In this document: piece after piece, positions 19,901-27,820 of the stretch | Layout of the letters: each line of letters opens with the position of its first letter | Position numbering within the stretch: the first letter of the stretch is position 1 | NCBI GenBank assembly: GCA_947038155.1 | Contig: CAMQVH010000010.1 | Location: 1-64,000, forward strand | Reading direction: 5' to 3' | Source: an uncultured Bacteroides sp. | Lineage (GTDB): Bacteria > Bacteroidota > Bacteroidia > Bacteroidales > Bacteroidaceae | Length of the DNA stretch: 64,000 nucleotides | Program-made: the position numbers and the translations under genes | The notes under the pieces: model-generated | The model's input: only the letters and a program-made list of their open reading frames with translations | Told to the model about the DNA's origin: nothing | The model's database searches: none

Positions 19901-20871
19901 ACCCATAGGACATTCTGATGAGGATCTCGATAAATACTATATATACGTACATTCCGGTCGACCACTTCTTCTTTATATTTTTGTGAAGTACGGAGACGGA
20001 CTAACCCATTCGTTCGGAAACCAATAATAATATCTTCATAGAAAAGGGCTATTCCTGCAATAGTTCCATTCTTCTGCACTAATGAAGAAAGGTTACGAAT
20101 ATAAATTTTAGATTGTCGGGAAATATCATAAACATAAAGATCATGCTCACTATCGATAAAACAAAGAACACCATTCTGATAAAAGACATCTTCAATAGGT
20201 TTCGCATGAAAATTAGTAGATGAAACAGTTGAATGAATTGATAATGTGTCACAATCAAAAGCATCCTGCGAAACCTGTAACAGCTCCCCTGTTTGTTGGG
20301 TGAAAATCCACAAAACACCATCATCCGTGACGAACGCCCGTTTATCCATATCTTCTACGGGTACTTTCAGATTCTTAATCTGTACAAATCGTTTATAAGA
20401 TGTATTATAGTAGAAGATTCCACCATGACTCACCACCCATGTGTTTCCTTTAGAATTGGAATGTAGATAATAATCATCTGTAAAGTCATAATATCCGACA
20501 ACTTGCCGTGAATTCTGTGAAAGACGATTAATCCCCAAATGAGTAGAAATCCACAAACAATTATTATCCGCCTGCTGAATAGAATGGATTACGTTGTTAC
20601 TCAAAGCCTTGGGAGCTGAAAAATCGGAACGGAAAACTTCCATGCTTCTGCCGTCATAACAATTGACTCCATCGTAAGTACCGAACCACATCAACCCTGT
20701 ATTGTCTTGAAAAAGACAAAGCACAGCGCTATTAGATAATCCTTGCTGATAATCTACTTTCCGGAAGATATATGAATCTTTACCACCATCTGCCTGACAG
20801 ATCAATGAATAAATCAATAGAACAAAAGGAAAAATCAAGCGCATTTTCATTGTGTTAATCATTAATATCAT
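16903..20871 (-). CDS. Hybrid two-component regulator (HTCS) with degenerate kinase and receiver
   Basis: This 1322-residue protein senses a periplasmic glycan signal and should activate the locus. Several Met codons precede the signal sequence (MKMRLIFPFVLLIYSLICQA); the start at 20850 is as likely as 20871. Order of parts: signal peptide; two-component-regulator beta-propeller repeats (about 30-690); a Y_Y_Y domain (about 710-780); one transmembrane helix (about 798-820); a kinase-like region (about 830-1055); a receiver (about 1062-1190); and an AraC-type HTH (about 1215-1320). The kinase region has no H-box histidine and no clear N, G1 or G2 boxes. The receiver keeps Asp1118 but has Leu1171 (IVLPYD) where the conserved Lys is expected. 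Signalling may therefore not use standard phosphotransfer. Confidence 0.88.
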   Translation of the reverse strand: MILMINTMKMRLIFPFVLLIYSLICQADGGKDSYIFRKVDYQQGLSNSAVLCLFQDNTGLMWFGTYDGVNCYDGRSMEVFRSDFSAPKALSNNVIHSIQQADNNCLWISTHLGINRLSQNSRQVVGYYDFTDDYYLHSNSKGNTWVVSHGGIFYYNTSYKRFVQIKNLKVPVEDMDKRAFVTDDGVLWIFTQQTGELLQVSQDAFDCDTLSIHSTVSSTNFHAKPIEDVFYQNGVLCFIDSEHDLYVYDISRQSKIYIRNLSSLVQKNGTIAGIALFYEDIIIGFRTNGLVRLRTSQKYKEEVVDRNVRIYSIYRDPHQNVLWVASDGQGTIMYAKKYSIATNLMLNQLSSNLSRQVRSVMTDDSGGLWFGTKGDGLLHIPDYRENEEASTVTVYSPEGKQNVVSYIRWNKEFPVYKLVQSRYMDGFWIGSGDPGLFYYSFEDKALHSVENLPAQPTEIHGIYEENDSVLYVVTAGFGFHKLILEKQAGTIRFKSQKSYHFFHGQREITMFYPMLSEGDSILWLGSREKGLVRFDKRTEEYKVISLKEMLHKSVDDVLSLYRTKEGLLYVGTTSGLVCLNSNGKQMKATYIGREQGLLNDMIHGVLEDENGLLWLGTNRGLIKYNPINGSSHAYFYSAGVQIGEFSDDAYYMCPYTQELFFGGIDGLLYLDKEVQAAPEFYPDILLRKLTVGHTQVVQEDGDYYTDDGKALQLKGTEVSFALSFVVPDFLSGEDIEYSYQLEGYDKDWTSFSSINEASYTGVPAGDYIFKVRYKRDVFDMEYRHFSIPVYILSPWYRSVAAYFVYLIIFLLLLGYVIYLLRKNYLQERMMKTLMGTESCRKSETVYTNRRMLEDFTLIYNYCDQLRAENLSYEQCLEKVSLIRETVMSALLNPDALFLEELKQFFPDRFIVSARMSIQGVSQEVLRTLGEQGIDHSSISSMIPEHLTFPVYKNALYSILYCCYLRITEMKGTHGVIVEMSEQDGKMQLHFSSKDATAKALYEYLSDKASSVTEKDSDHVFAVHLLLGFVRSALERIHAVLRYDNDESGNRLTIIFEPAILTVAGEQGKKTVLLLEDRDEMTWLISNFLADEYVVHQVKSVQLAFDEIRRSAPALLLVDMTMYANAESTFMEYVSRNRTLLSKTAFIPLLTWKVGSAIQRELILWSDSYIVLPYDILFLREVVHNAIYGKREAKQIYMEELGDLAGQIICTTTEQADFIRKLLKVIEENLDKEELGSTLIADRMAMSSRQFYRKFKEISNTAPGDLIKSYRMEKAARLLLDEELSIQDVIMEVGISSRSYFYKEFTRRFGMTPKDYREQRKVC

Positions 20872-20962
20872 CTATTAAATATCAGGCAATCGCTTATATG
20901 TTTTGTTTCGCAGTGCGAAAGAAAATAGCCATTAATAATCGATGCCTTTGATTCTCTTTACA

Positions 20963-20970
20963 CAAAGATA
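20963..20970 (-). promoter_or_regulatory. Promoter -7 box for the HTCS gene
   Basis: The minus strand reads TATCTTTG, a perfect TAnnTTTG box, about 92-113 bp before the two candidate start codons. It would give a leader of roughly 85-105 bases. No matching -33 element was confirmed. Confidence 0.45.
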
Positions 20971-21520
20971 CGTTTTTATACGGAAAATGCAACTCTATTT
21001 TATCAAGTACCTCTATTTTCAACAATTACTTCACTACTAAGTTCACACAATCTAAGAGTCTGCCTCTTCCATTTTTCAATGATCTCATCATTATAAATAA
21101 TGCAATCAGTTTTATTTTCATGCCGTACGTTTATCAATATGCATATTTAAGCCATGTGTTTATCATTGATATAAGACCTATAAAGTTTTATATACCAATT
21201 GATATTCTTGTGGTGTATCTATGCTAACGACGCAGAGAAGTAAGCTTTGTTGATTACTTCTCTCTCAACACTGCTTACTTCTCATGTAATCTATTAATAG
21301 AAAAGTTGCTCTTGATTAAGTCCAAACTTTCTTTTTATTAACAGTAAAGTTGCTTTTCATCCCTTCCAATCTATAAATGCAAGCTTTCATTTTAAGTTTG
21401 TAAATAACAAAAGAGAAGTTTACTATTAGACGAAAGGAAGTTTAGACTTAATCAAAAGAAACTTTATTGTTAATACTCAAGGAGAAGAGTAACTATTATC
21501 ATTCAGTGGATATCATCCTA

Positions 21521-21581
21521 ATAAAAAGTCTCGTATATCAATGAGACAACTTATTCAGTTATCTTTATGATATACGAGACT
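21521..21581 (-). terminator. Intrinsic terminator of glmM
   Basis: A 14-bp perfect inverted repeat (21527-21540 with 21568-21581, agtctcgtatatca) with a 27-base loop lies 36 bp past the glmM stop. On the minus strand the stem is followed by TTTTTAT, as expected for a rho-independent terminator. The long loop makes it less than ideal. Confidence 0.7.
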
Positions 21582-21616
21582 CAAATGTTATAAATAAAAT
21601 CCTATTTTACAGGATA

Positions 21617-23005
21617 TTATTTTGCTAATTCATTAATTACATCCATAATTTTCTGACCGATTTCCTCGGCAGCTTCCATGGTAGAAGCTTCACTATACAC
21701 GCGGATGATCGGCTCTGTATTACTCTTGCGCAAATGTACCCATTTGTCGGCAAAGTCTATTTTCACACCGTCGATATCGTTGATTTCTTCGTTCTTATAG
21801 ATTTCCTTCACTTTGGCAAGGATAGCATCTACATCGATTTCCGGAGTCAGGTCTACACGGTTTTTAGCAATGAAGTAAGGAGGATAAGTAGCACGGAGCT
21901 CGCTAACCATCTTTCCTTCGTGAGCCAAATGGCTAAGGAACAATGCGATGCCTACCAATGCATCACGTCCGTAGTGACTGGCAGGATAGATTACTCCACC
22001 ATTTCCCTCACCGCCGATAACGGCATTGGTTGCTTTCATCTTCGTTACAACATTTACTTCGCCTACGGCAGAAGCGCTGTATTCCATTCCATACTTGCGA
22101 GTTACATCACGCAAAGCACGGGTAGAGCTCAAATTAGAAACTGTGTTACCGGGGGTATGTTTCAGTACATAGTCGGCAACAGTAACCAGTGTATATTCTT
22201 CACCGTACATTACGCCATTCTCGCAGATCATTGCCAGACGGTCAACGTCAGGGTCTACAACGAAGGCTACATCGGCTTTTCCACCTTTCATTAAGTTCAT
22301 GATGTCACCGAGGTTCTTTTCAAGCGGTTCGGGGTTGTGCTGGAAGTTTCCGGTAGGTTCACAGTAGAGTTTTTCTACATGTTTCACCCCCAAACGTTCA
22401 AGAAGTTCGGGAAGAATGATACCGCCTACCGAGTTTACACAGTCAATGGCTACACGGAAATCTGCTTTTTTGATAGCTTCTACATCTACCAGGTCAAGAG
22501 CCAATACACTGTCGATATGTTTCTGATTATAAGTCAGGTCTTTGCGGTAAGAGCCTAAGTGATCTACGTCAGCATAGTCAAATTCTTCTGCTTCAGCAAT
22601 ACGAAGCACTTCGTTGCCTTCGGCCGCATTCAGAAATTCGCCATGTTCATTCAGTAACTTCAGTGCATTCCACTGTTTAGGATTATGAGAAGCTGTCAGG
22701 ATGATACCGCCACAAGCGCCTTCCATAGTTACAGCAAGCTCTGTGGTCGGAGTAGAAGCAAGATCGATATCTACTACATCCCAGCCCATTCCCATTAATG
22801 TGCCGACTACTACGTTTTTTACCATTTCACCCGAGATGCGGGCATCGCGTCCCACAACAATCTTGTTGCTCTTCGCTTTGCAGGTCTTACGAATTAAAGT
22901 AGCATAAGCCGAGGTGAATTTTACAATGTCAAGCGGGTTCAGTCCTTCTCCCGCTCCTCCGCCGATGGTTCCGCGGATTCCAGAGATAGATTTGATTAGA
23001 GTCAT
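21617..23005 (-). CDS. glmM: Phosphoglucosamine mutase
   Basis: GlmM converts glucosamine-6-phosphate to glucosamine-1-phosphate for UDP-GlcNAc, peptidoglycan and LPS synthesis in the cytoplasm. The protein has 462 residues, normal for the family. It shows the start motif SISGIRGT, the phosphoserine loop TASHNP (Ser106), the magnesium loop DPDVDRLA, the sugar-binding GEGNGG and the C-terminal phosphate-binding RKSNTEPIIRVYSE. Phosphomannomutases of the same superfamily are close, but this is the standard Bacteroides GlmM form. It lies 39 bp after the DUF4827-like gene, probably in one transcript, and ends at the terminator at 21521-21581. Confidence 0.93.
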   Translation of the reverse strand: MTLIKSISGIRGTIGGGAGEGLNPLDIVKFTSAYATLIRKTCKAKSNKIVVGRDARISGEMVKNVVVGTLMGMGWDVVDIDLASTPTTELAVTMEGACGGIILTASHNPKQWNALKLLNEHGEFLNAAEGNEVLRIAEAEEFDYADVDHLGSYRKDLTYNQKHIDSVLALDLVDVEAIKKADFRVAIDCVNSVGGIILPELLERLGVKHVEKLYCEPTGNFQHNPEPLEKNLGDIMNLMKGGKADVAFVVDPDVDRLAMICENGVMYGEEYTLVTVADYVLKHTPGNTVSNLSSTRALRDVTRKYGMEYSASAVGEVNVVTKMKATNAVIGGEGNGGVIYPASHYGRDALVGIALFLSHLAHEGKMVSELRATYPPYFIAKNRVDLTPEIDVDAILAKVKEIYKNEEINDIDGVKIDFADKWVHLRKSNTEPIIRVYSEASTMEAAEEIGQKIMDVINELAK

Positions 23006-23044
23006 AAGTGTTTTACTATAAATATTTATTTAAATGTTAGTGTT

Positions 23045-23755
23045 TTAGCTTCGTGCCTTACGGAATTCCGTAATGTCGTAGAAATAAGGAGTCACATACT
23101 GCTGTGCGGAATTATGTCCCATTTTGGAAGGAACGATAAGACGTACATGAGCGTTGTCGCGCAGATAAGGCAATGACAAAAGCCATCCTTGCGGCACTGC
23201 GGTACTTGCATAATATCGCCCCCATAAATAATCCATTTCCGTAAATGTACCGGCTGAGTAAGTTTCTGCCTTAACATAACGGAACACGGCAGGATAAGCA
23301 TACAATGTTCCGGCATCCATATATTCCTCAACAGGAATGTTGAAAGCCGCCAGTTCGCGCGTCTCGATGTTTGTCTCCGCATAACGGGTACAGATGTTAT
23401 TGCCGTCTACAAACTTATCTTCTTCCTTTTCTTCATCTGTATAATTGTTACGATTGGGGTCATTACTATCATCATAATCACCACAACCACGGTCTATAAT
23501 CTGCATGTATACCCCCTCACTGGAGAAGAAGACAAATTCATCATAAGCATCGCCGTTCGCTTTCGCTTTCGTCACAGAATCGTTCTGTTCGAACTCCGAC
23601 ACGGAAATCACATGAATCGCACTGTCTTTGATGAATCTCTCTACAGCGTTTTTCTCATCCTCCAACTGTTCTGCATAAGTCTTTGAATCATCACAGGCCT
23701 GGAACAAACTTCCGGCAGTTAGCAAGGAGAGAAATAAAAATACAAGTTTCTTCAT
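23045..23755 (-). CDS. DUF4827-like lipoprotein, possibly FKBP-related
   Basis: This 236-residue lipoprotein has the lipobox SLFQAC (Cys about 21). Its domain (about 30-230) resembles the Bacteroidetes family annotated DUF4827. The C-terminal part, with HVRLIVPSKMGHNSAQQYVTPYFYDI, recalls the end of FKBP-type proline isomerases and GldI-like proteins, so a folding role in the cell envelope is possible. That link is a visual one. It sits directly upstream of glmM with its own promoter box 27 bp before the start. Confidence 0.7.
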   Translation of the reverse strand: MKKLVFLFLSLLTAGSLFQACDDSKTYAEQLEDEKNAVERFIKDSAIHVISVSEFEQNDSVTKAKANGDAYDEFVFFSSEGVYMQIIDRGCGDYDDSNDPNRNNYTDEEKEEDKFVDGNNICTRYAETNIETRELAAFNIPVEEYMDAGTLYAYPAVFRYVKAETYSAGTFTEMDYLWGRYYASTAVPQGWLLSLPYLRDNAHVRLIVPSKMGHNSAQQYVTPYFYDITEFRKARS

Positions 23756-23781
23756 TATCTGTTATTTAGCTATATTCCGTA

Positions 23782-23789
23782 CAAATGTA
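23782..23789 (-). promoter_or_regulatory. Promoter -7 box for the DUF4827-glmM unit
   Basis: The minus strand reads TACATTTG (TAnnTTTG consensus), with its near edge 26 bp before the start codon at 23755. Position and match are typical for Bacteroides. Confidence 0.55.
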
Positions 23790-23873
23790 TCTTAAAATCA
23801 TCAAAAGTTGAAAGGGGGAAGTTGAAAGTTCGTAACTTTTAACCTTTCCGTATTCACTTTTAACCTTCCGCCT

Positions 23874-24917
23874 TTAGCTTTTGGCTGTTAGTAATGGTTT
23901 ATACTTCTCCAATGCTTTCTCGAAAACCGCTTTTGCCTCTTCCATTGTTCCGAAATATTCACCGCCGGACGCGTTCAGATGCCCGCCTCCGTGAAAGAAT
24001 TCGGCGGCTAGCTGATTGCATGGGAAAGTCCCTACCGAACGAAGGGAAATCTTAATCATCGGCTTCTCGGTATCTTCCCGCAGAAAACAAGAGAAACAAA
24101 CATTCTTGATGGTAAGAGGAATATTGACAAAGCCTTCACTATCGCCTTTTATATAATTAAACTTACTTTGCTCGGCTTTTGTCAGCGTTATCAAGGCAGC
24201 GTTATAATCTGAGTAAACAGTCATGTTCGACAATACGTATCCCATCAGGCGCAAACGGCTCTCGGAGTATGTATTGTAGACTTTACGGTAGATATCATCT
24301 TTGTCAATTCCTTTGGAAAGAAGTTCGCTGATGATGAAGTAAATCTCCCGGTTGTTCGAGTTGTAGGTAAAGCCACCGGTATCTGTCATCATACCGGTGT
24401 AGATACATTCGGCACCTTCCTTGGAAATATCACTAAAATAGCCCATCCGGCAAATCAGGCGGAATACCAGTTCGGAAGTGGATGAAATTTTTGGATAAGA
24501 CATGATTATCTTGCAGAATTCTTCGGGATACAGATGATGGTCTATCATCATCTTACGGGCAGGAGAAGCCGCTACGGCATCTGCCATATCATCTATTCGC
24601 TTCAAGGCATTGAAATCCAGACAGCAGATTACGTCTGCCTCAGCTATCAGTTTGTCCGCAAAATCCTTGTAACGGTCATACAAAAGAATATCCTTACTAC
24701 CCGGCATCCATCGAAGGAAATCGGGAAAGGCGTTAGGCACGATTACATTTACTGTTTTTTCCTGTGAGTCCAGAAAATGATATAATCCCAGTGAAGAACC
24801 AATAGCATCGCCGTCAGGAGATACATGAGATACAATTACTATTTTGTCAGCTCGTTCGAACCATTTGGTGAAATGGTCTATTTGGGCTTGTTCTATTACT
24901 TTTGTTAACATACTCAT
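23874..24917 (-). CDS. DHH/DHHA1 phosphoesterase (NrnA-like oligoribonuclease / pAp phosphatase)
   Basis: This cytosolic enzyme of 347 residues has the DHH-family motifs in order: SHVSPDGDAIGSSLG (about 30-45), CLDFNALKRID, DHH (Asp126-His128), a TDTGG metal-site motif, and the DHHA1 substrate motif GGGHLNASGG near 312. NrnA-like proteins degrade short RNA oligonucleotides and dephosphorylate 3'-phosphoadenosine-5'-phosphate. Met1 and Met3 are both usable starts. It carries its own promoter box and a 40-bp gap to the upstream comEC-like gene. Confidence 0.9.
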   Translation of the reverse strand: MSMLTKVIEQAQIDHFTKWFERADKIVIVSHVSPDGDAIGSSLGLYHFLDSQEKTVNVIVPNAFPDFLRWMPGSKDILLYDRYKDFADKLIAEADVICCLDFNALKRIDDMADAVAASPARKMMIDHHLYPEEFCKIIMSYPKISSTSELVFRLICRMGYFSDISKEGAECIYTGMMTDTGGFTYNSNNREIYFIISELLSKGIDKDDIYRKVYNTYSESRLRLMGYVLSNMTVYSDYNAALITLTKAEQSKFNYIKGDSEGFVNIPLTIKNVCFSCFLREDTEKPMIKISLRSVGTFPCNQLAAEFFHGGGHLNASGGEYFGTMEEAKAVFEKALEKYKPLLTAKS

Positions 24918-24933
24918 CTATTTTATCAGGGTG

Positions 24934-24941
24934 CAAATGTA
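24934..24941 (-). promoter_or_regulatory. Promoter -7 box for the DHH phosphoesterase gene
   Basis: The minus strand reads TACATTTG, a perfect TAnnTTTG box, 16 bp before the start at 24917 and 22 bp before the Met3 start. The short distance favours Met3 (24911) or a very short leader. Confidence 0.5.
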
Positions 24942-24957
24942 CGATAATTCTTTGTAC

Positions 24958-27117
24958 TTAGAGCAAAAAGCAAACAGAACCTTCTTCGGATAAAGAGATA
25001 AAACGCAAACCGGATTGCCTGCACTCTTCTTCAAGAAGGTTTCTGCGATGTTCCGAAAGGGAGGCATCCAACAGGATGCAGCCGGGAGCAAAGAGTTTGG
25101 TTAGTTCTTCCAGATGACCGTCATAGCCTTTGCATAAGTAAAGATAATCAATAGTATATAACGCAGAAACAGCCGATTTGTTCCGCCAACGGTTGTCGGT
25201 CACCATGCAGACACGGCATCCGTAATAGGATATTATTTGTTGCCGGCGGGAAAATGCGCCGGTCTGACAATCGGCAGTTATTTCTTCCGGCAATAGAAGG
25301 TGACGGTGATTCCAATAGTTAGTTGCCACCCGTTTCAGAAGTTTCTTGTCCGAAAGTGTATCGGCATAGTTTATCCAGGAACGTCCGTCACTCTCAATAC
25401 AATGGACGGCCGGACAACCGCGCACATTATAAAAGACCAAGCTGGACTGCGGACGGTCAATCCAATATATCATGACATGGCAAACACTTAATAACAGAAT
25501 GGAACAAAGACAGATTATCAGATTCCTGCACCGTCGAACCTTGAAATAATAGAACAACAGAGACAGAACGACATAAATGCCGAATACTTCCAATGGATAA
25601 AGCCATATTCCATCAATAGATGAATAAGGCAATTGTTCTACCCACCGCACAAATAGATTCAGAACTTCCAATAGCTTTCTTGCTCCTTCCGCTACCCATA
25701 TCTGAAGCCACGAAACCGGAGTGAGGAACAACATAAGAACAGCAACATACAAGATGATGGTTACCAAAGGAATAACAACTAAATTAGTCAGCAGAAAGTG
25801 TGTAGAGAAGCGGGAAAAGTAAAACATTATCAGTGGAGCCGTCCCTACTTGTGCAGCAATGGATACACTCAGTATGCCCCAAACATATTTACCTATTTTA
25901 GTCTTCATTGTAAACAGACGGAAAACAAGTGGCTGAAGAAGTAAAATAGAAATCACTGCAACAAAAGAAAGTTGAAAGCCTACATCAAACAGCCATACCG
26001 GATTACAAAGCAACATTATCCAAGCAGTAGCAGCCAATGTATTCAAAGAAAAAGATTGGCGACCGAACATACCCGCAACAGTCAAAAGAGAAAACATAGT
26101 GACCGAACGGACTACCGATGGCGAAAGTCCTGTAAGAAAGGCAAAAGCCCATAATAAAAGAAAGAGCAAAACAGCACATACACATCGGCCTGTTTTCCCT
26201 CTTTCAGCTAGTGGTTTCAAGATAAAGAGAAGCAAGGCACATAAAAGCCCGATATGCAGACCGGATAGAGCAAGAATATGACTTGCGCCGGCTATAGAAT
26301 AGCTCTCACGAACTGATTCACTCAGGTCTGTCTTATCTCCTATGGTCAATGCAGAAAGCACAGCCAGCTCATCACCATCAAATCCTAACTTACGATAAAG
26401 AGAGATTACCTTCCCCCGACAAGAGTTGGCTATATTCCTAAGATTAAGAATACTCATACCCGAAGAACGATTAACGGTACCGTCTGGCGGTAAAGATAAA
26501 GAAATGGAGGATGAGTCTGAAGATAACAGCATCCACTTTCCGGATGGGACGTAGCCCGTTCCACTAATCCCCCTCCTCGTCAGATAGCGGGCATAATCAA
26601 ATTCATCAAAGTTCTTATTGTTGACAGGTGGAGATATGCGGGTGAATACTAACAGCTCATCTCCGCCCTTTAATCGGGAACTTGCCGAATCTCGTTGCAG
26701 ATAAAGGATTGATTTTCGTTCTATCGGGTAGCTGTCGATAGAGTCACAATGTTCCTTTAATAATACTTGGCAGAGATAAGTATGTTCTTTAGCTTGAGGC
26801 ACGTCCGTTATCAACACCCGATAAACAGTCTCCTTTTTCGGAAAAGCATAATCCGTCGTTTGTTGCAGTTGCCAGGTTATCCCCATCCATCCGCCTGTGA
26901 AACAAAGAGCAAAAGCTATAATCCCGAAACACCAGCGCAAAGCGTAACGTTCAAGGAAATACAAGGCTATGGACAATCCAAAGAAAAAGCAGAATACAAG
27001 AATTCCCCAGAAGAGTTGCGGTGAACAACCGAAAAAGCGGTCACCACAAAAAACGCCTGCTATCCAAGGAATAATCAGGCGTATAGATGGATATTTATGA
27101 AGATAAAACGTATTCAA
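24958..27117 (-). CDS. ComEC/Rec2-family membrane protein
   Basis: This inner-membrane protein has 719 residues and many hydrophobic helices. The N-terminal DUF4131-like part (about 15-190) has two helices then a soluble OB-like region with LKGGDELLVFTRI. The competence domain (about 230-510) has LALSGLHIGLLCALL and FLTGLSPSVVRS, the core motifs of ComEC DNA-uptake channels. The C-terminal part (about 530-719) is where many ComEC proteins have a metallo-beta-lactamase domain, but no HxHxDH motif is present, so it is a degenerate or absent nuclease. DNA uptake is the family role; it is unproven here. It starts 10 bp after rpe. Confidence 0.88.
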   Translation of the reverse strand: MNTFYLHKYPSIRLIIPWIAGVFCGDRFFGCSPQLFWGILVFCFFFGLSIALYFLERYALRWCFGIIAFALCFTGGWMGITWQLQQTTDYAFPKKETVYRVLITDVPQAKEHTYLCQVLLKEHCDSIDSYPIERKSILYLQRDSASSRLKGGDELLVFTRISPPVNNKNFDEFDYARYLTRRGISGTGYVPSGKWMLLSSDSSSISLSLPPDGTVNRSSGMSILNLRNIANSCRGKVISLYRKLGFDGDELAVLSALTIGDKTDLSESVRESYSIAGASHILALSGLHIGLLCALLLFILKPLAERGKTGRCVCAVLLFLLLWAFAFLTGLSPSVVRSVTMFSLLTVAGMFGRQSFSLNTLAATAWIMLLCNPVWLFDVGFQLSFVAVISILLLQPLVFRLFTMKTKIGKYVWGILSVSIAAQVGTAPLIMFYFSRFSTHFLLTNLVVIPLVTIILYVAVLMLFLTPVSWLQIWVAEGARKLLEVLNLFVRWVEQLPYSSIDGIWLYPLEVFGIYVVLSLLFYYFKVRRCRNLIICLCSILLLSVCHVMIYWIDRPQSSLVFYNVRGCPAVHCIESDGRSWINYADTLSDKKLLKRVATNYWNHRHLLLPEEITADCQTGAFSRRQQIISYYGCRVCMVTDNRWRNKSAVSALYTIDYLYLCKGYDGHLEELTKLFAPGCILLDASLSEHRRNLLEEECRQSGLRFISLSEEGSVCFLL

Positions 27118-27127
27118 CGCGTTATAA

Positions 27128-27778
27128 CTACAAATTATGCAGTTGGCGAATCATCCCTTCAGGGTCCGGGGCTGCAAAGACTGCATTGCCCGCCACCAAG
27201 ACATCGGCTCCTGCCTCAACGAGACGGGCACCTGTTTCGATATTGACGCCCCCATCCACTTCAATCAAGGCTTTCGAACCTGTCCGTTCAATCAAGGCAC
27301 GCAGTTCGTGTACTTTCTCTACTGAATGTTCTATGAACTTCTGTCCGCCGAATCCCGGATTAACACTCATGACAAGCACCATATATACATCTTGGATAAT
27401 ATCCTGGAGCATAGCTACCGGAGTTGCCGGATTGATTGTCACAGCAGGTTGCATTCCGGCTTCCTTGATTTGCTGAATCACCCTGTGCAGGTGTGGGCAC
27501 GCTTCATAATGCACGTTCATCGTATGAGCACCCAGTGCTTTCACTTCCGAAATAAACTTCTCCGGGTTTACAATCATCAGATGCACATCCAGCGGTTTCT
27601 TGCTCAACTTTGCAACATACTTCAATACCGGAAAGCCGAACGATATATTAGGGACAAATACTCCGTCCATAATATCAATATGCACCCATTCCGCTTCACT
27701 GCGGTTTACCATTTCAATATCTTTCGCCAAGTATCCGAAGTCGGCGGAAAGAATGGAAGGAGCGATAATTGGTTTCAT
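27128..27778 (-). CDS. rpe: Ribulose-phosphate 3-epimerase
   Basis: Rpe interconverts ribulose-5-phosphate and xylulose-5-phosphate in the pentose phosphate pathway. The 216-residue TIM barrel shows APSILSADF at the start, the metal ligands in HIDIMDG and VHLMI, the MSVNPGFGGQ loop and the catalytic EVDGGVN with VAGNAVF at the phosphate site. All key residues are present. It lies 42 bp after fmt and 10 bp before the comEC-like gene, so the three are probably one operon. Confidence 0.95.
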   Translation of the reverse strand: MKPIIAPSILSADFGYLAKDIEMVNRSEAEWVHIDIMDGVFVPNISFGFPVLKYVAKLSKKPLDVHLMIVNPEKFISEVKALGAHTMNVHYEACPHLHRVIQQIKEAGMQPAVTINPATPVAMLQDIIQDVYMVLVMSVNPGFGGQKFIEHSVEKVHELRALIERTGSKALIEVDGGVNIETGARLVEAGADVLVAGNAVFAAPDPEGMIRQLHNL

Positions 27779-27820
27779 AATTCTTTTATTTTAGGTTAGA
27801 AACAGTAATCTTCTATTTTA

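Larger units (their letters stand above)
20872..21616. repeat. 745-bp spacer between the regulator gene and glmM: promoter, word-mosaic repeat, terminator
   Basis: No gene is seen. The HTCS promoter box lies at 20963-20970 and the glmM terminator at 21521-21581. Between them, 21234-21474 is a mosaic of repeated words. agagaagtaa (21234-21243) is inverted at 21254-21263 and again as gcttacttct (21273-21282). An arm at 21311-21331 is inverted at 21437-21455, and one at 21336-21357 is inverted at 21454-21474. aaagttgct recurs directly at 21302 and 21346. The long arms pair A-A' and B-B' in the order A B A' B', so they cannot all form one simple hairpin. I see nothing in 20980-21230. Confidence 0.65.

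Noticed and set aside
24958..27117. ComEC with an active nuclease domain
   Set aside because: The C-terminal region lacks the HxHxDH metallo-beta-lactamase motif.
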